This document shows, piece after piece, positions 9,300 to 20,386 of a stretch of DNA of 64,000 nt. Source of the DNA: Rhineura floridana (taxonomy: Eukaryota; Chordata; Lepidosauria; Squamata; Rhineuridae). The notes below the pieces were generated by a model. It was not told where the DNA came from and did no database searches. It was given only the letters and a program-made list of their open reading frames with translations. Location: assembly GCF_030035675.1 (NCBI RefSeq), contig NC_084482.1:217643943-217707942 (forward strand). The letters run 5' to 3'. How positions within the stretch are numbered: the stretch's first letter is position 1; each line of letters begins with the position of its first letter. The position numbers and the translations under genes are program-made.

Positions 9300-11371
9300 A
9301 TGATGGGCAACCAGCAGGATAAAATGGAGACAACAAATGAAAAGGACTACTTGGGACGAAAGTTCAGTGTAAAAAAGGCGCCAAGCAGTTCCCAAGACTG
9401 GACGGAAGAATTGCCTCTAGAGGATCCCCAAGAGGCTCTATTCGAGTTGGAGGATGAGAAATTGATGCTGGTGTTGGAGAACAGCGGGGAGGAAGAGGAG
9501 GGCAGTTCTGATTCCAACATGGCAAACTCACCACTCAGAAAGCAAACAGAAGGGCATCACAATCGAGTTCCCATGAACAACACTCCGTGTCGGGTCTCAA
9601 AGTCACGTAGAATCAGACGCATCCTAAAACCTCCAGTGGATACTTCCAAAAGAATAACTCAGTCCTTTTCCGCCGCCTCCTCCACATCCTTTCAGCCAGA
9701 GGTCACCACGAATATGGAGCCATCAGCAAAAAGGGCAAGGACATCTTTTGTGTGGAAGTACTTCACGGTGGATCCTAAGAACAAATTTGTGGTTTGTTGC
9801 AATCTGTGCTGCCGAGCTGTTTTTGGGAAGCCCGATGGTTGTCAGCAGGTGGGAACCACCGCAATGCACAGTCACCTGATGAGGAGGCACAGAGATGTCA
9901 TTGACAAGGCAGCAGGAAGCAGCAAAATGGCCACCTCCAAGCCTCTGAAGCGGTCTGTGTCACGACCTCCTGAATCTCTCTCCACTCTGCTCCCCTGTGC
10001 AATAGACCAACCAATGCAACTCATTTTGCCGAAGACCTATGAGCATTTCAAGCTAGGGGATGGCAACATTGTGTGGGCACTGGAGGACCATACAGTGAAA
10101 GAGACACTGTTGCTAATGGCTGACAAACGTGGGGAAGAAAGAGCTTCTGGCTCCAAAAGGCCACAATCCCAATTCATTCCCTCCTCCTCCACCTCCTTTG
10201 TGCCGAAGGTTCCTACCGATACGAAACCACTGGCAAAATCTGAAAAAGTGTCTGTTGTGCAGAAGTACTTCACCGTGGATCCTAAGAGCAAATTTGTGGT
10301 TTGTTGCAATCTGTGCTACCGAAATGTTAGCCTGATGGTTGTCAGCAGGTGGGAACCACCGCAATGTACAGTCACCTGATGAGGAGGCACAGAGATGTCA
10401 TTGACAAGGCAGCAGGAAGCGGCAAAACAACAGCCTCCAAGCCACGGACGCGGTCTGTGTCAGCCGCTTCTGAATCCTGGTCCGCTTCACTCACCTGTGC
10501 AACGGAACAGCCAGTGCCATTCGCTTTGCCAAAGACTTATGAACATTTTGGCTCAGGGGATGGCAACCCTGTGCTGGAAATGGAGAATTGTACAGAAAGA
10601 GGAGCGCTGTCGCTACCTGGGGAAGGATTGTCCCGCTCCAAAAGGCCACACTCCCTAGTCAGTTCCTCCTCCTCCACATTCTTTGAGCCAAAGGTTGCTG
10701 CCAACATGGAACCGCTGTCAAAAAGTCGGAAAGTGTCTTTTGTGTGGAAGTACTTCACTGTGGATCCTAAGAGCAAATTTGTGGTTTGTTGTAATCTGTG
10801 TTGTCGAGCTATTAGTCTTGGGAATCCTGATGGCTGCCAAAAGGTAGAAACCACTGCGATGTGCGGTCACTTGATGAGGTGGCACAGAGAAGACAAGGCT
10901 GAAAGCAAAAGAACACCACCATCCTTCCATCCTTGGCAGAAAAGAATTGCAAACAAGATGGAAGAGCGAGGCTCGGTAGCACCTGAAGCAGGGAAGAGAG
11001 CAGGAGAAGCTCCTTGCGCCACCCAGGCTGGGGGCAGTGTAGAATTTTGGAGGAGAATGATGGAGGAGACGCCGGGTGAGGACAACAGCAGACTGGATGA
11101 ACAGCATCAGCGCTTCAGGCAGTTCTGCTACCAGGAGGCCGATGGGCCCCGAGGAGCTTGCAATCGACTGCACCATCTTTGCCATAAATGGCTGAAACCA
11201 GAAAGGCACACGACGAGTCAGATCCTGGACCTGATGATTCTGGAGCAGTTCCTGACTGTCCTACCCCCAGAGCTAGGGAGCTGGGTCAGGGAATGTGGGC
11301 CAGTGACCAGTTCCCAGGCGGTGGCCCTGGCAGAAGGTTTTCTCCTGAGCCGAGTGGAGGAGGAGGGTCAG
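9300..11371 (+). CDS. Exon with three BED zinc fingers and a SCAN domain
   Basis: The first frame (9300-10379) opens with an acidic leader (LEDPQEALFELEDEKLMLVLE). BED unit 1 follows near residues 148-200: FVWKYFTVDP, CCNLC, then HLMRRH. BED unit 2 (about 10240-10395) has Gln where units 1 and 3 have Trp (VVQKYF). It is also 7 bp shorter than unit 1 and 10 bp shorter than unit 3 at the same place, just after CNLC, which shifts frame. The second frame, from 10349, carries BED unit 3 (about 10735-10885) and a full SCAN domain (about 11040-11360) with HQRFRQFCY, CHKWLKPE and LEQFLTVLP. The exon ends with a strong donor, CAG|GTGAGA, in phase 0. The start is the first ATG of the open frame; the ATG at 9324 is an alternative. 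Confidence 0.75.
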
Positions 11372-11701
11372 GTGAGAGAGCATTTTGTCGTGGTCTCATT
11401 CCAAAACCCTGAGAATCTATGGAGGGGTATCTTAAATATCTCCCCCACCCTCCACCAATCTTTTTTCTTAATGTCATCCAAAAAAATGGATTGCCCAATC
11501 CCTTTCCACCCTAGCAGGATAGTAGCTCTGAATGTGTGGAGCAGGCCATCCTTGGAGGATCACTAGACACTTAAAGGGGCTTGTGATCTTCCAGAGAAGG
11601 GAGGGGATTTCTCTTCAATGAGATGTGCTTTTCTCCCAGCAATAAAGGAGTAGCAATTGTGGGCAACAGAATGGCTCTTCTAACAGTAGGACAGGTGTGA
11701 G

Positions 11702-11820
11702 AAAACCTTTCCCCCCCCCAGATGTTGCTAAACTGCAGTTCCCATTTCCATTGGCCATGCTTGCTGGGGCTGATGGTTGCTGTCGTTCAGCAACATCTGG
11801 AGGGCCAAAGTTTCCTGGAG
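11702..11820. mobile_element. Palindromic MITE, family B (diverged)
   Basis: Arms CCAGATGTTGCTAAACTGCAG and the inverse of TTCAGCAACATCTGG flank a 'ggccatgcttgctggggctgatgg' type core. The rest of 11372-12193 (intron 1) shows nothing further. Confidence 0.6.
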
Positions 11821-12193
11821 CAAGAGCTGCATAGCACCAGAAAACATCTGGGCACTTCTCTCTCTCTTCGCAGTTGGTTTTAGGAGGGACTCTGAGATGC
11901 CCTGTTCTGGTCCTCCTCTAATGCCAGGAGGCTGAATTATCTGCCCCAGTCCACAGATCTTTTTAAGTGCTCGTGGCCAAATATGTGGCCATGAGTGAGT
12001 TGCACGGCTTGGAAGGTTCAGTATGGCTAAAAGGAGACACAAGTTCCAAGGTGACTGAGAAACGAATTTTGATTTAATATGTGATTCTTTGACTTGATTT
12101 AAGGTTGCCCTTAGCCTTTGCCTGCCCTAATTCTTTCCCTTCCTAATATCTCTTTCCCCCTTCCCTTGCATGGGTTCCTCTCTCCTTTTTCAG

Positions 12194-12320
12194 GCAAAGG
12201 GGAGGTTTTCCAAAGCAGCCACAGATTTCCCAGCATTAGAGGATGCTCCACCAGACCCTACAAAGAGGCCGCTCTTCAGGAGGATCGTGCAGGAGGGTGA
12301 CGGGGCTGTCGCCGCTTTGG
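12194..12320 (+). CDS. Linker exon between SCAN and KRAB
   Basis: A 127-nt exon between a polypyrimidine tract with CAG and the donor TTTGG|GTAAAG. It starts in phase 0, matching the SCAN exon, and encodes AKGRFSKAATDFPALED then PPDPTKRPLFRRIVQEGDG. It ends in phase 1. Short exons of this kind are normal after SCAN. No motif is recognised in it. Confidence 0.65.
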
Positions 12321-12467
12321 GTAAAGACTATAATGGGGCATATTCCAAACATGGTCCCCCTCTCTTGAATATGCCTTGAATTTTTGGGTTGCATTAGTGT
12401 TTCCTTTCAGGAACCTTTGTTGGATGGAGAAATGTCTGTCTAGTCCAGCCTTTCCCAACTAGTGGGC

Positions 12468-14797
12468 TGTCAGGATCCCTCCTGCTGCCACCACCTGTCA
12501 GGTCCCTCCAGTCAGGATCCTGGTTTTTATTTGTTCTCTCACCGGCTCTAGCACAGATCTTGCAAGATCCCACTGCTAGGCAGCACCATCAGCCACTCCC
12601 TATTTCACACTATTGCCTTGGGACTTTGCCTTAGTCTCCTTCTGGCTTATTGTTACTTTGTGCCTGGGTGCACTTGCAGGCCACACCCCCCCTGTATCTT
12701 TGTGCCTATAAAGAATAAAGCCCCTGGTTGCTCTGGATACTTGATGATGCACTATCTCTTCACTGCTGCCACCATTGATACTGTTCCCAACCTTGGTATA
12801 TGCCCTGCCCACCCTTATGGTCTGTGAAAGCCCCAGCCAAGGATCAGGCTTTTGGTAAACCAAGAAAATATTTATTTATAAACACCAGGAAATAATAAGA
12901 TTATTTAAGGTATATTTAACAAGCGTATGGTTTCATATATTGTGTTACTCTTTATGTTTCTAGTCATATATAATCTGCCTCAATACCAGCCTAATACAAT
13001 CCAACCCACAACCAACTCCAACCCACAACAACCGACCCTCAGAACTCCCAAACTCTACTACAACCAACCACCAACTCTCAACTGTCATAAGAGCATAAGA
13101 ACATAAGAAGAGTCTGCTGGATCAGGCCAGTGGCCCATCTAGTCCAGCATCCTGTTCTCACAGTGGCCAACCAGATGCCTGGGGGAAGCCCGCAAGCAGG
13201 ACCCGAGTGCAAGAACACTCTCCCCTCCTGAGGCTTCCGGCAACTGGTTTTCAGAAGCATGCTGCCTCTGACTAGGGTGGTACAGCACAACCATCATGGC
13301 TAGTAGCCATTGATAGCCCTGTCCTCCATGAATTTGTCTAATCTTCTTTTAAAGCCATCCAAGCTGGTGGCCATTACTGCATCTTGTGGGAGCAAATTCC
13401 ATAGTTTAACTATGCACTGAGTAAAGAAATACTTCCTTTTGTCTGTCCTGAATCTTCCAACCTTCAGCTTCTTTGAATGTCCATGAGTTCTAGTATTATG
13501 AGAGAGGGAGAAGAACTTTTCTCTATCCACTTTCTCAATGCCATGCATAATTTTATACACTTCTATCATGTCTCCTCTGACCCGCCTTTTCTCTAAACTA
13601 AAAAGCCCCAAATGCTGCAACCTTTCCTCGTAAGGGAGTCGCTCCATCCCCTTGATCATTCTGGTTGCCCTCTTCTGAACCTTTTCCAACTCTATAATAT
13701 CCTTTTTGAGATGAGGTGACCAGAACTGTACACAGTATTCCAAATGCGGCCGCACCATAGATTTATACAACGGCATTATGATATTGGCTGTTTTATTTTC
13801 AATACCTTTCCTAATTATTGCTAGGATGGAATTTGCCATTTTCACAGCTGCCGCACACGGGTCGACATTTCCATCATGCTGTCCACTACAACCCTGAGGT
13901 CTCTCTCCTGGTCGGTCACCGCCAGTTCAGACCCCATGAGCGTATATGTGAAATTAAGATTTTTTGCTCCAATATGCATAATTTTACACTTCTTTATATT
14001 GAATTGCATTTGCTATTTTTCCGCCCATTCACTCAGTTTGGAGAGGTCTTTTTGGAGCTCTTGCAATCCCTTTTTGTTTTAACAACCCTGAACAATTTAG
14101 TGTCATCAGCAAACTTGGCCACTTCACTGCTCACTCCTAATTCTAGGTCATTAATGAACAAGTTGAAAAGTACAGGTCCCAATACCGATCCTTGAGGGAC
14201 TCCACTTTCTACAGCCCTCCATTGGGAGAACTGTCCGTTTATTCCTACTCTCTGCTTTTTGCTTCTTAACCAATTCCTTATCCACAAGAGGACCTCTCCT
14301 CTTATTCCATGACTGCTAAGCTTCCTCAGAAGTCTTTGGTGAGGTACCTTGTCAAACGCTTTTTGAAAGTCTAAGTACACTATGTCCACTGGATCACCTC
14401 TATCTATATGCTTGTTGACACTCTCAAAGAATTCTAATAAGTTACTGAGACAGGACTTTCCCTTGCAGAAGCCATGCTGGCTCTGCTTCAGCAAAGCTTG
14501 TTCTTCTATGTGCTTAGTTAATCTAGCTTTAATAATACTTTCTACCAGTTTTCCAGGGACAGAAGTTAAGCTAACTGGCCTGTAATTTCCGGGATCCCCT
14601 CTGGATCCCTTTTTGAATATTGGCGTCATCCTCATTTATACCTTCAGCCACTCAAACGCTCAGCCAATCATCATACAGCATTCTCCAGCATTCTAGCCCA
14701 TGTACTCCCCCCTCTCACTCAATCCACTTACCCTGTATACTTTAATAAACCTGCACTTACCATATTTACAGTAATATCTATATACAGGGACATCACA
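12468..14797 (+). mobile_element. Isolated LTR (fossil) split by a CR1 insertion
   Basis: An LTR-like element of about 770 bp once the CR1 is set aside. It begins TGTCAGG, ends in CA and is flanked by the 5-bp direct repeat TGGGC (12463-12467 and 14798-14802). It includes a TATA-like 'cctataaagaataaag' near 12704. A partial relative is at 52245. No internal genes remain. It is younger than the MITE it entered and older than the CR1. The family (Gypsy or endogenous retrovirus) cannot be settled. Confidence 0.65.
13084..14640 (-). mobile_element. CR1 LINE, 5'-truncated
   Basis: The minus strand encodes most of a CR1 reverse transcriptase: [46 protein letters not shown] and the FADD catalytic motif (14033-14635). 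After a disrupted stretch (about 13846-14032) the C-terminal part follows (13300-13845): MPLYKSMVRPHLEYC, LFSLEKRRVRGDMIEVYKI. It then ends in the CR1 3' untranslated region (gatcaggccagtggcc inverse) and 'ttcttatgttctta'. Two frames replace one, so it is dead, but otherwise well preserved and probably young. Confidence 0.92.
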
Positions 14798-15004
14798 TGG
14801 GCCACCAGATGTTGTTGGATCACAACTCCCATCAGCCTCAGCCAGCATTGCCAATGGTCAGGAAAGATGGAAATTGTGGTCCAACAACATCCGGTGGCCC
14901 ACTAGTTGGGAAATGCTGGTCTAGTCTCCCTTTAAAATTTAAAAAGGAATTTTGTTCCTGTAGGTTAAGACAACACATGAATAGAACCAAAAACTATGCA
15001 GAGA

Positions 15005-15215
15005 AAGATCAGAAACACAGAAAGCTGCTTTACACAGCTTCAGGACATCTGTCCATCTAGCTCAGTACTGTCTACACTGACTGGCAGCAGCTCTTCTGGG
15101 TTCCAGGCAGGGAGTCTTTCCAGCCCTACCTGGAAATGCCACTGGGGATTGAACCTGGAACCTTCTGCATGCCAAGCTGGCCCTCTGCCATAGAGCTGTG
15201 GTCTCTCCCCTAAAA
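15005..15215 (-). mobile_element. tRNA-derived squamate SINE
   Basis: Reverse orientation: the 3' end 'aagctgctttacac' comes first, then the shared body (ctagctcagtactgtctacac) and the tRNA-like head with B box GGTTCAATCCCC. Confidence 0.8.
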
Positions 15216-15255
15216 ATAAAGTACGATTCTAGTTCTCATGGTTCCAAATAAAGGT

Positions 15256-15448
15256 TGAAGAGGAACATAGGAATCTCCCATATAAAGAGTCTGACCGTTT
15301 GCCCTTCTAGCTCTGTATTGTCAGCACTGACTGGCAGAGGCTCTCCAGGGTTTCAGATGAGGAGCCTCATCTGTAGATGCTGGGGATTGAACCTGGGACC
15401 TTTTGCGTGCAAGGTGGACACTCTTCCACTGAGCCACAGCCCTTCCCC
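15256..15448 (-). mobile_element. tRNA-derived squamate SINE
   Basis: A second reverse copy of the same family, 40 bp downstream, with the B box intact on the minus strand (GGTTCAATCCCC). It lies 70 bp upstream of the KRAB-A exon region. Confidence 0.8.
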
Positions 15449-15519
15449 ATGATGGAGTTCCACTCGTGTAACGAAAATGCAAAAAGCTTATGAAGGTAAA
15501 ACGTCTGTCTTCCCCTCAG

Positions 15520-15831
15520 GATACGGAATGTTGCTTAGAGATGGTGAGATGACCCTGGGGGCTCCTTCTCGGCCTCCTTCTCTTTGTGCTGGACTGAAAA
15601 TGGCTTTTGCGCACTGGGTGATGGGATCCTTGGGGAGGCAGGCAGGCCTCTTTCAGTCCCTGGGAGATGGGCAGGGCCCTAAAAGAGTGTCCTCCTCCTT
15701 TCAGGCTCTGACATCCTTTGAGGAGGTGGCTGTGCATTTTACGGAGAAGGAGTGGGCTCTGCTTGACCCGGGCCAGAGGGCCCTACACAGGGACGTCATG
15801 GAGGAGAACTATGGGAATCTGGCCTCTCTGG
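15520..15831 (+). CDS. KRAB-A exon
   Basis: The KRAB-A box lies at 15705-15831: [19 protein letters not shown], then [19 protein letters not shown]. These are the residues (FEEVAV, EEW-like EKEW, DVMEENY) that bind the TRIM28 corepressor in this family. The donor CTCTGG|GTAAGC leaves phase 1, the normal KRAB-A phase. The start is ambiguous. The acceptor at 15705 (tcctttcag) is strong but phase 0, whereas the linker exon ends in phase 1. An upstream acceptor (cccctcag, 15519) is in the right phase and the frame stays open through the box, adding about 62 residues. A small extra exon is another possibility. Confidence 0.75.
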
Positions 15832-15994
15832 GTAAGCAAGGATCCCTCTTTGCCTTGCCTGACAGATCCTGAAAGCAGAAATAGCTGCAGTTCTTTGCAT
15901 GCATCGGTGCATTGCAGGAATGTCACTGAGGACGACAGTAGCTGGAACCCTGGCTCCATGTGCACTATGCATTAAAGCCATATCAGACCATTTG

Positions 15995-16135
15995 TAAACA
16001 GACATGGTTTCCCCCAAAGAATTCTGGGAGCTGCAGTTTGCAGGGTGCTGAGAGTTGTTAGGAGACCACTATTCCCTTGAAAGAGCTCTGTTTCTCAGAT
16101 ACCCTTGGGAAGATGATTGTTAAACCACTCTGGAA
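15995..16135. mobile_element. Palindromic element with ZNF143-like motifs
   Basis: It contains TTCCCCCAAAGAATTCTGGG followed by 'agctgcagtttgcagggtgctgagagttgttagg', the left half of the element at 5338-5560 in inverse order. It sits in the KRAB-A to KRAB-B intron. Confidence 0.6.
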
Positions 16136-16310
16136 ACTCAAGGAGGACCAGTGAGGGAGGCGGCCTACTGGGACCCCTAATGGCCAGATAAACAGGCTTG
16201 GAGGGTCACATGTAGCCACTGCGCCTGAGGTTTCCCACTGCTGCCCTATAATGTTTCTTATCATCGGGAATGCCAGAAGTGATTTCTCTGTTTCTTTCCT
16301 CTTGAAAAAG

Positions 16311-16403
16311 GATTTCCAGTTCCTAGATCTGATTTCATCTCCTGGCATGGAGGAGGGGAGGAGCCGTTTCTGAAGGGCTCAGTAGAAGGGGAGAAAACAG
16401 CAG
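16311..16403 (+). CDS. KRAB-B exon
   Basis: A 93-nt exon, phase 1 at both ends, between AAAAAG| and CAGCAG|GTAGGT. It encodes GFPVPRSDFISWHGGGEEPF, the KRAB-B pattern (GFPVSKPDVISWLEQGEEPW in typical members), then LKGSVEGEKTA. KRAB-B strengthens corepressor binding. Length and phase match the family, supporting a true KRAB gene here. Confidence 0.8.
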
Positions 16404-16489
16404 GTAGGTGCTTCGGGGCAGCAGATTATTGACTAAGATCAGCTTCAGAGGCAGGAGTCACATGCCTACCTTAGCACTAGATGGCAGCA

Positions 16490-16790
16490 AAGCCTTTTTC
16501 AGTGGTGGCTCCTGTGCTATGAAATTCCCTTCTGAAAGAGATGCGTCTGCAACTCTTATCAGTTCATATTATTTAAAAAATAAAACTGTAAAAACTTAAC
16601 TTGTCTACAAGGTGCTCATGTTTATGCAGCCAGAATTATCATGGAATTTAAAAATGCATTCTGTTCAGGCCCATTTAATTTTAGTGATAGTTTTACAACA
16701 CTTGGCTGCAGTGTTCTGCACTTTCTTTTTGTATAGGTTGTCCGCTGCCTTGAAAACTTTTTAAGGAAGGGTGGTGTAAAATATTTTGGT
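16490..16790 (+). repeat. L2-type LINE 3' region
   Basis: Phrases such as 'ctatgaaattcccttctgaaagag' and 'ttgtccgctgccttgaaaac' fit L2 3' untranslated ends. No frame survives. Confidence 0.5.
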
Positions 16791-16794
16791 GGTT

Positions 16795-16920
16795 GTTATA
16801 TGCCTTCAAGTCGATTATGACTTACAGTGACCCTATGAATCTTTTTTGGATATATTCATAGGGTTTTCATAGTAAGAGGTATTCAGAGGTGGTTTGCCAT
16901 TGCCCTTCTCTAAGCCCAGG
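16795..16920 (-). mobile_element. SINE tail of the 5S/Bov-B type
   Basis: It matches the tail of the 5S-headed SINE at 17692-17925 (atgccttcaagtcgattatg, then ttcatagtaagaggtattca) but lacks the 5S head. Confidence 0.7.
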
Positions 16921-16921
16921 G

Positions 16922-17194
16922 CTACCATATTATCAGTTTTGTCTCTGAGTCATCTGGCCTAGTCTCATCTATGCCCAGTGGCGCTGGTCTGATTTCTAAG
17001 ATCCTTCTTCCCTGGACATTCTTCCTTGCAATTTCAACCCTTGCAGCTGAAACAAAGGTCAGATCATTCAAGCTTATCACATAGTGAAAGACAATTTCCG
17101 TCTCTTCACCTCCATCTGTTCCACGATGCGGTCTCTTTACATCTAGCTTCAGGGTGTAATGCACTCGAACCGGTTGAAACGTGACCACAGGCTA
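16922..17194 (-). other. Open frame of unknown origin (about 90 codons)
   Basis: The minus strand is open from a stop at 17192-17194 to a stop at 16919-16921. It encodes VRVHYTLKLDVKRPH, then EETEIVFHYVISLNDLTF and SAARVEIARKNVQGRRILEI. The composition looks protein-like rather than random, but there is no ATG near its start and no splice signals were identified. It may be a relic of a mobile element or a retroposed exon. The family is not recognised. Confidence 0.3.
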
Positions 17195-17445
17195 ACTTCC
17201 CAGGAACAGGCTCAATGTGGAGGTAGCTTTGGCTCAGTGAATAAAAATGTGATACAGAGTGATATGCAGTTTGGTGACGGGGAGTGAGCCAGGTTCTACT
17301 GACTACACATTGGGTCTAATCTATAAATTGCCTTTTAAAAAAAGAAATATGAAAGAGAGGAAAACAACAGACTCCCAGATGTTGGCCTACAACATCTTCT
17401 AAATCTTCTAAAATAATGTCTTTTGTTCATGTCACAGGGATGGAA

Positions 17446-17690
17446 AGATATTTCTCATTCTTCCAGTCTGAAAATCAATTCTCCACATTCTTGCAGCAAT
17501 TTTCTATTTCTTAAAAAAGATCTTCATGAAAATTTTCCAGCATTTCAGTGCTAATTTCTCCTAGTAGACACATTTTCGTAGGCATTTTTGACTAATGTAC
17601 ATATTTTTGCAAGTAATTTCTTCTCGCGTAATACATTTTTCTGTTATTTTCACCAATATATTCATTTTTGTGCACGTTTGTTCTTGTATG
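17446..17690 (+). mobile_element. YAGGGATGG element, left part
   Basis: It starts CAGGGATGGAAAGAT, then the recurring 'ctccacattcttgcagcaat', 'catgaaaattttccagcatt' and 'gactaatgtacat'. It stops where the 5S-headed SINE begins at 17692. The same family is at 29576, 37943, 47435, 52551, 59731 and 62985. Confidence 0.6.
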
Positions 17691-17691
17691 C

Positions 17692-17925
17692 CTTCAAGTC
17701 AATTATGACTTATGGCGACCCTGTGAATCTTTTTTGGATGTGTTTGTAGGGTTTTCATAGTAAGAGGTATCCAGAGGTGGTTGACCATTGCCTTCCTCTA
17801 AGCCTACGGCACCCGGTGTTCCCAGGCTGTCTCCCATCCAAGTACTAACCGGGCCTGACCCTGCTTAGCTTCTGAGATCAGACGAGATCGGGCATGTTCA
17901 GGGTGGCATGACCATAGGCATAAAA
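17692..17925 (-). mobile_element. 5S rRNA-headed SINE with Bov-B tail
   Basis: On the minus strand 17815-17925 is 5S rRNA-like, including 'gatctcgtctgatctcag', 'aagctaagcagggtcaggcc', 'gttagtacttggatgggaga' and 'ataccgggtgc'-like segments. This is the internal pol III promoter region of 5S genes. It continues directly into a Bov-B-like tail (cataagtcataattgacttg). That fusion marks it as a SINE, not a 5S gene. Confidence 0.88.
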
Positions 17926-18411
17926 TATTTTACATAAAAAGGAAGAAGTCACCCACTTGAAACTCGAGACGGTTATCTGAGAAACGGATCAAGAACAGCA
18001 GGAGGGATTCTGTCAGCTTGGAAGGGGTTAGTTTGTGTCTTGGACTAAGGAGACATGACTTATTGAAAGGCGGGTCTTGTAAATCGCATTGCCCACAGTG
18101 ATGGCTGGCCCCCATTGGGAGTAGTGTGGCGGAAGGCAGGAAGTCCCAGTAGTAAGTGGAGCCAGAGCCACTGACAGGGAGAGCCAAGTCCCCATCCTCT
18201 GTGCTGAGTTTTGCAAGCTTACAGTGGGCAGATTGGGATTAGTGGGACAGCACCAAAATAGACCAGCCTCCACTGCCTGTCCAGGATTACGTGCTTTGAG
18301 TGGAAATGGCCCTTCCAGGATTCAGGTGGAGGTCTTACTGTTTCGGTTCACCTTCACTGGAGATGCCAGGAATTGAACCTGTGACCTTATGGAGGTTCTT
18401 GGGGTTTATAA

Positions 18412-19380
18412 TAATAATAATAAAATTTTATTTCTGAGTCGCCTATCTGGCTGAACCAACGGCCACTCTAGGCGATGTACACCAATACAATAAAATACAA
18501 TATAAAATAGATAAGACCATCATCATCTAACCCACTCTTCCAGTTAATAACAACTAACCCATCCCAGAAATCCCATAGGCCTGCCTGAATAGCCAGGTCT
18601 TCAAGGCTCAGCGGAAACCAATTAAGGAGGGGGCATGACGAAGATCAAATGGGAGGGAATTCCAGAGGGTGGGGGCACAACTGAAAATGCCGTCTCTCTG
18701 GTCCGTACCAACCTTGCTGTTTTAGTTGGTGGAACCGAGAGGAGGTCCTGTGTGGCTGATCTCGTCAGGCGGCATAATTGGTGATGCTGGAGGCACTCCT
18801 TCAGATAAACTGGGGTGAGACCGTATAGGGCTTTAAAGGTCAAGACCAACACCTTGAATTGGGCCCGGTAAACAATTGGCAACCAGTGTAGATCTACTAA
18901 CACCGGAGTGATGTGATCACGACGACGGCTGTTCTTAATCAGTCGTGCCACCGCATTTTGTACCAATTGTAATTTCCGGACCGTTTTCAAGGGTAGCCCC
19001 ACGTAGAGCGCATTACAGTAGTCTAAGCGAGAGGAGACCAGGGCATGTATCACCCGTGGGAGCAGATGAACAGGAAGGTAGGGTTGCAGCCTTCGTATCA
19101 GATGTAGTTGGTACCAAGCCGCCCGGCTCACTGCCGAAATCTGAGCCTCTATGGACAGCTGGGAGTCTAAAATGACCCCAAGGCTGCAGACCTGGTCTTT
19201 CAGGGGTAATCTTACACCATCAAACACCAGGTCTATATCTCCTAATCTTCTCTTGTCTCCCACAAGCAACACCTCGGTCTTAGCAGGGTTCAGCTTCAGC
19301 CTATTCCTCCCATCCATCTACTTATGGATTCCAGGCACTTGGACATGGTATCCACAGCCAACTCTAGTGAGGACTTAAAC
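18412..19380 (-). mobile_element. L2 LINE, 5'-truncated
   Basis: The minus strand is open over 231 codons (18622-19317). It encodes the C-terminal part of an L2 reverse transcriptase: NRLKLNPAKTEVLLVG, LGVILDSQLS, RLDYCNALYVGLPLKTVRKL, then QLVQNAVARLIKNSRRRDHI. The 3' end has the L2 tail 'ggccactctaggcgatgtaca' inverse and an ATA-rich run. It lies 67 bp upstream of the C2H2 exon. Confidence 0.9.
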
Positions 19381-19446
19381 GAGAGTTTGTCCTCTGATTT
19401 GAAGATCTGTTCCTCCGTGATTGAATTTCTCTTCTGATTCTTACAG

Positions 19447-20127
<681 letters not shown>

Positions 20128-20386
20128 ACAGCTTGCACATTAGCTGACATTAGAGAATTCACACAGGGGAGGAACAAACAACTAGAGTGCAGAAACATTT
20201 TCAATCCTATCTTCAGTCATAAATCACAGTTTATCATCCAAAAGGTGTATTTTGTAAGCCATAGGATTCAGATACGTTGGAGGGTGTGTGTGTTTTGTGT
20301 CAGGGGCTTTTTTTAAAGATCTCCCCTGTGCTGTCAGCTTTGTCCAATCTTGTTGTATTAAACAATGTGATGTTGACTTGCTTCTT

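Larger units (their letters stand above)
12436..14935. mobile_element. Palindromic MITE, family B, split by an LTR insertion
   Basis: The left arm (12440-12467, 'tttcccaactagtgggc') and the rest of the element (14798-14930) join across the inserted LTR. The far end 'cccactagttgggaaatgctggtctag' is the inverse of the left arm. The core is ACAACTCCCATCAGCCTCAG. It is the outermost layer of a triple nest. Confidence 0.75.
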
